From NCBI GenBank assembly GCA_035235625.1, contig CP141141.1:6252968-6316967 (forward strand): 64,000 nucleotides of DNA, read 5' to 3'. Below, piece after piece: positions 62,391 through 64,000 of this stretch. The notes beneath the pieces are model-generated. The model ran no database searches and had not been told where the DNA came from. It was given only the letters and a program-made list of their open reading frames with translations. This DNA is from Saururus chinensis. Its lineage: Eukaryota; Streptophyta; Magnoliopsida; Piperales; Saururaceae. Numbering within the stretch: position 1 is the stretch's first letter; the number at the start of each line of letters is the position of its first letter. Position numbers and translations under genes: made by a program.

Positions 62391-64000
62391 TATAATTGTG
62401 AAACCCGTAGTATAAAAGCAACGGCTACAAGTGACTCGTTGCAAACATACATGGCATTTATCGTAGCTGTACTAGCCCTCCTTAACCTACCCTCTTTTTT
62501 ATCCTATTTATTACCCTACTAGCCTTTTAACGTATAACTAATGATGCTATCTGCTCATATTTGCATCACATTCAACAAAAATCAGACTCGACCCTATTTG
62601 GTTTTTTTAATATTTTAAAATACCCCACCCTCAATTTCACTGTGATCTATTCTATGCAATTTATGTTTTTTTGTATGTTCTTAACAAGTATTATATTTGT
62701 GCTTTATCTATCTTTTCTTCCACTATTGTAAGTTTGTTTTATAATTTCCACTATCATAAGCTTTAACTATAAAATTTACCTATTATATTATTTAAAATTA
62801 ATATTTGTATAACTTTATCATGAAAAAAAGTTAATATGCATCGGGTTGTATATTAAAAATATGCATCGGACACATTGTGTCATTCAACAGCCCACATCAG
62901 ATGGGTTGGGCGGGTAATTAAAACCCACCTGCCCTCGAGTTTTATAGGTCGTGTGATGTGTCTAGCTCATTCGCCTCAACATGGGCAGAATGCATACTAA
63001 TGTGATTTTTTATTATATTATTAATATATTAATTAGGTTGAATTGGTGGGTTGAATCAACTTGATCAACTCTAACTAATAGATGAGATAAATTATTCAGT
63101 GGTCTCAATGTTCTAGGCCAATAGCTCTCGAGCTCGTGCTTGGTAGATGATTTGGGAATCTTAAACTGACATGTTTATTTTTTTCATACTAGTCAAATTG
63201 CATGTGCAAAATTTATGTGCTGAGGAATGCACAATGTTCACTACTACATTAATTACCATTATTGTCTCTTATTATATATGAAAATTTCAGAAAAAGTTGA
63301 AATTGACTCTTAAAATCCTGTAAAATATATCCTTATTGTTTATCACCATTAATTATGAATCTATTAAGATTCCTGATTACTTAAAATATCAGTTCAATTA
63401 AACATTATTAGTCTCCAAGTTGAGTTGGACTCTTAACATTCCATTAAATATCTTCATAGTTTTTCACCATTTATTATGAATCTATTAAAATTCACTATTA
63501 CTTCAAAAACTAATAAAGTTAAATAACATTATTCGGATTTAATCTCTAACAAGATGTTGAGTTGAATCTTAATAAGAAATTATTATTATGTCTCCCAATA
63601 TGGAAATCTCATAAAATGTACAGGACGTTTAGTTGAAGAAGTTAACCTTATCTAGGGGTGTTGTGGTTGCTAGGGGAGGACCTTAGGTCTCCCATTTCTT
63701 TTTTGTTGATGATACTTTATTATTTAGCAAGGCTAATGCGAGTGGTTGTGAGAAAATCTTGGCCATCCTCCAAACTTTTGAAAGAGCTCCGGGCCAGCAT
63801 ATAAATATATAGATTTGAGTCTTTATGTACCTCAATAATCCCTTCAGTACCCCAATAACCCCATAAATGCCCTCATAAAATTATGTGTAAAATGGGGTAT
63901 TAAAGGGATTAGTGGGGTACATATAGACTCATTCAAATATATATTGATAAGTTTTCTGTTTTCTAGAGAAGAAACGCAAGAGTTGAGTACAATGAGCTAA
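62391..64000. other. Anonymous AT-rich stretch with a diverged tandem repeat
   Basis: A unit of about 120 bp containing TATGAATCTATTAARATTC and TTTTCACCATTWATTATGAA-like phrases occurs at about 63296-63415 and 63416-63535, with a partial third. No gene or complete mobile element is recognised to the window end. Confidence 0.45.

Overview
The window is repeat-rich nuclear DNA from a flowering plant. The evidence is one spliced host gene with plant-type GT-AG introns, decayed plant 5.8S/ITS2/25S rDNA, and plant families of hAT, CACTA and PIF/Harbinger DNA transposons and LTR elements. The species cannot be named from the sequence. Host coding content is very low.

Layout. 1-614 is one end of a CACTA transposon. 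642-11213 is a solo LTR carrying two smaller solo LTRs of another family (1225-4896, 6510-10155); the outer and second inner copies have exact 5-bp target duplications. 11989-12475 is a PIF/Harbinger transposase relic (minus strand). 12625-13472 is a multi-exon relic of a plant transmembrane-protein gene (plus strand). 13800-16974 is mostly anonymous but holds a near-perfect 31-bp foldback at 16109-16212. 18917-23481 and 24097-28919 are two related large solo LTRs in head-on inverted orientation, each with an exact 5-bp target duplication. 30150-30520 is a second Harbinger relic.

33507-35620 is the only gene that looks intact: a four-exon, 216-residue pyroglutamyl-peptidase I-like protein (peptidase C15) with its catalytic Glu, Cys and His. 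36400-45513 is a graveyard of Ty1/copia-type fossils with further LTR pieces inserted. 45514-48200 holds a second CACTA end, a GC-rich/poly-C patch and a diverged direct repeat pair. 49136-49489 is a foldback with an exact 68-bp duplication. 50900-52990 may be an old minus-strand transcription unit.

53929-59775 is the most layered part. A decayed rDNA fragment (5.8S, ITS2, 25S 5' end) is split by an AT-rich repeat. That repeat is itself split by an almost intact hAT transposon (54568-58433, 13-bp perfect terminal inverted repeats, 8-bp target duplication) and by a CACTA end (58921 onward). A second, inverted copy of the AT-rich repeat at about 61480-62390 preserves the empty site of both insertions. 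62391-64000 shows only AT-rich sequence with a diverged tandem repeat.

No genes here form an operon or pathway. The story is one of nested insertion, LTR-LTR recombination leaving solo LTRs, and decay. I did not find a convincing new biological system.
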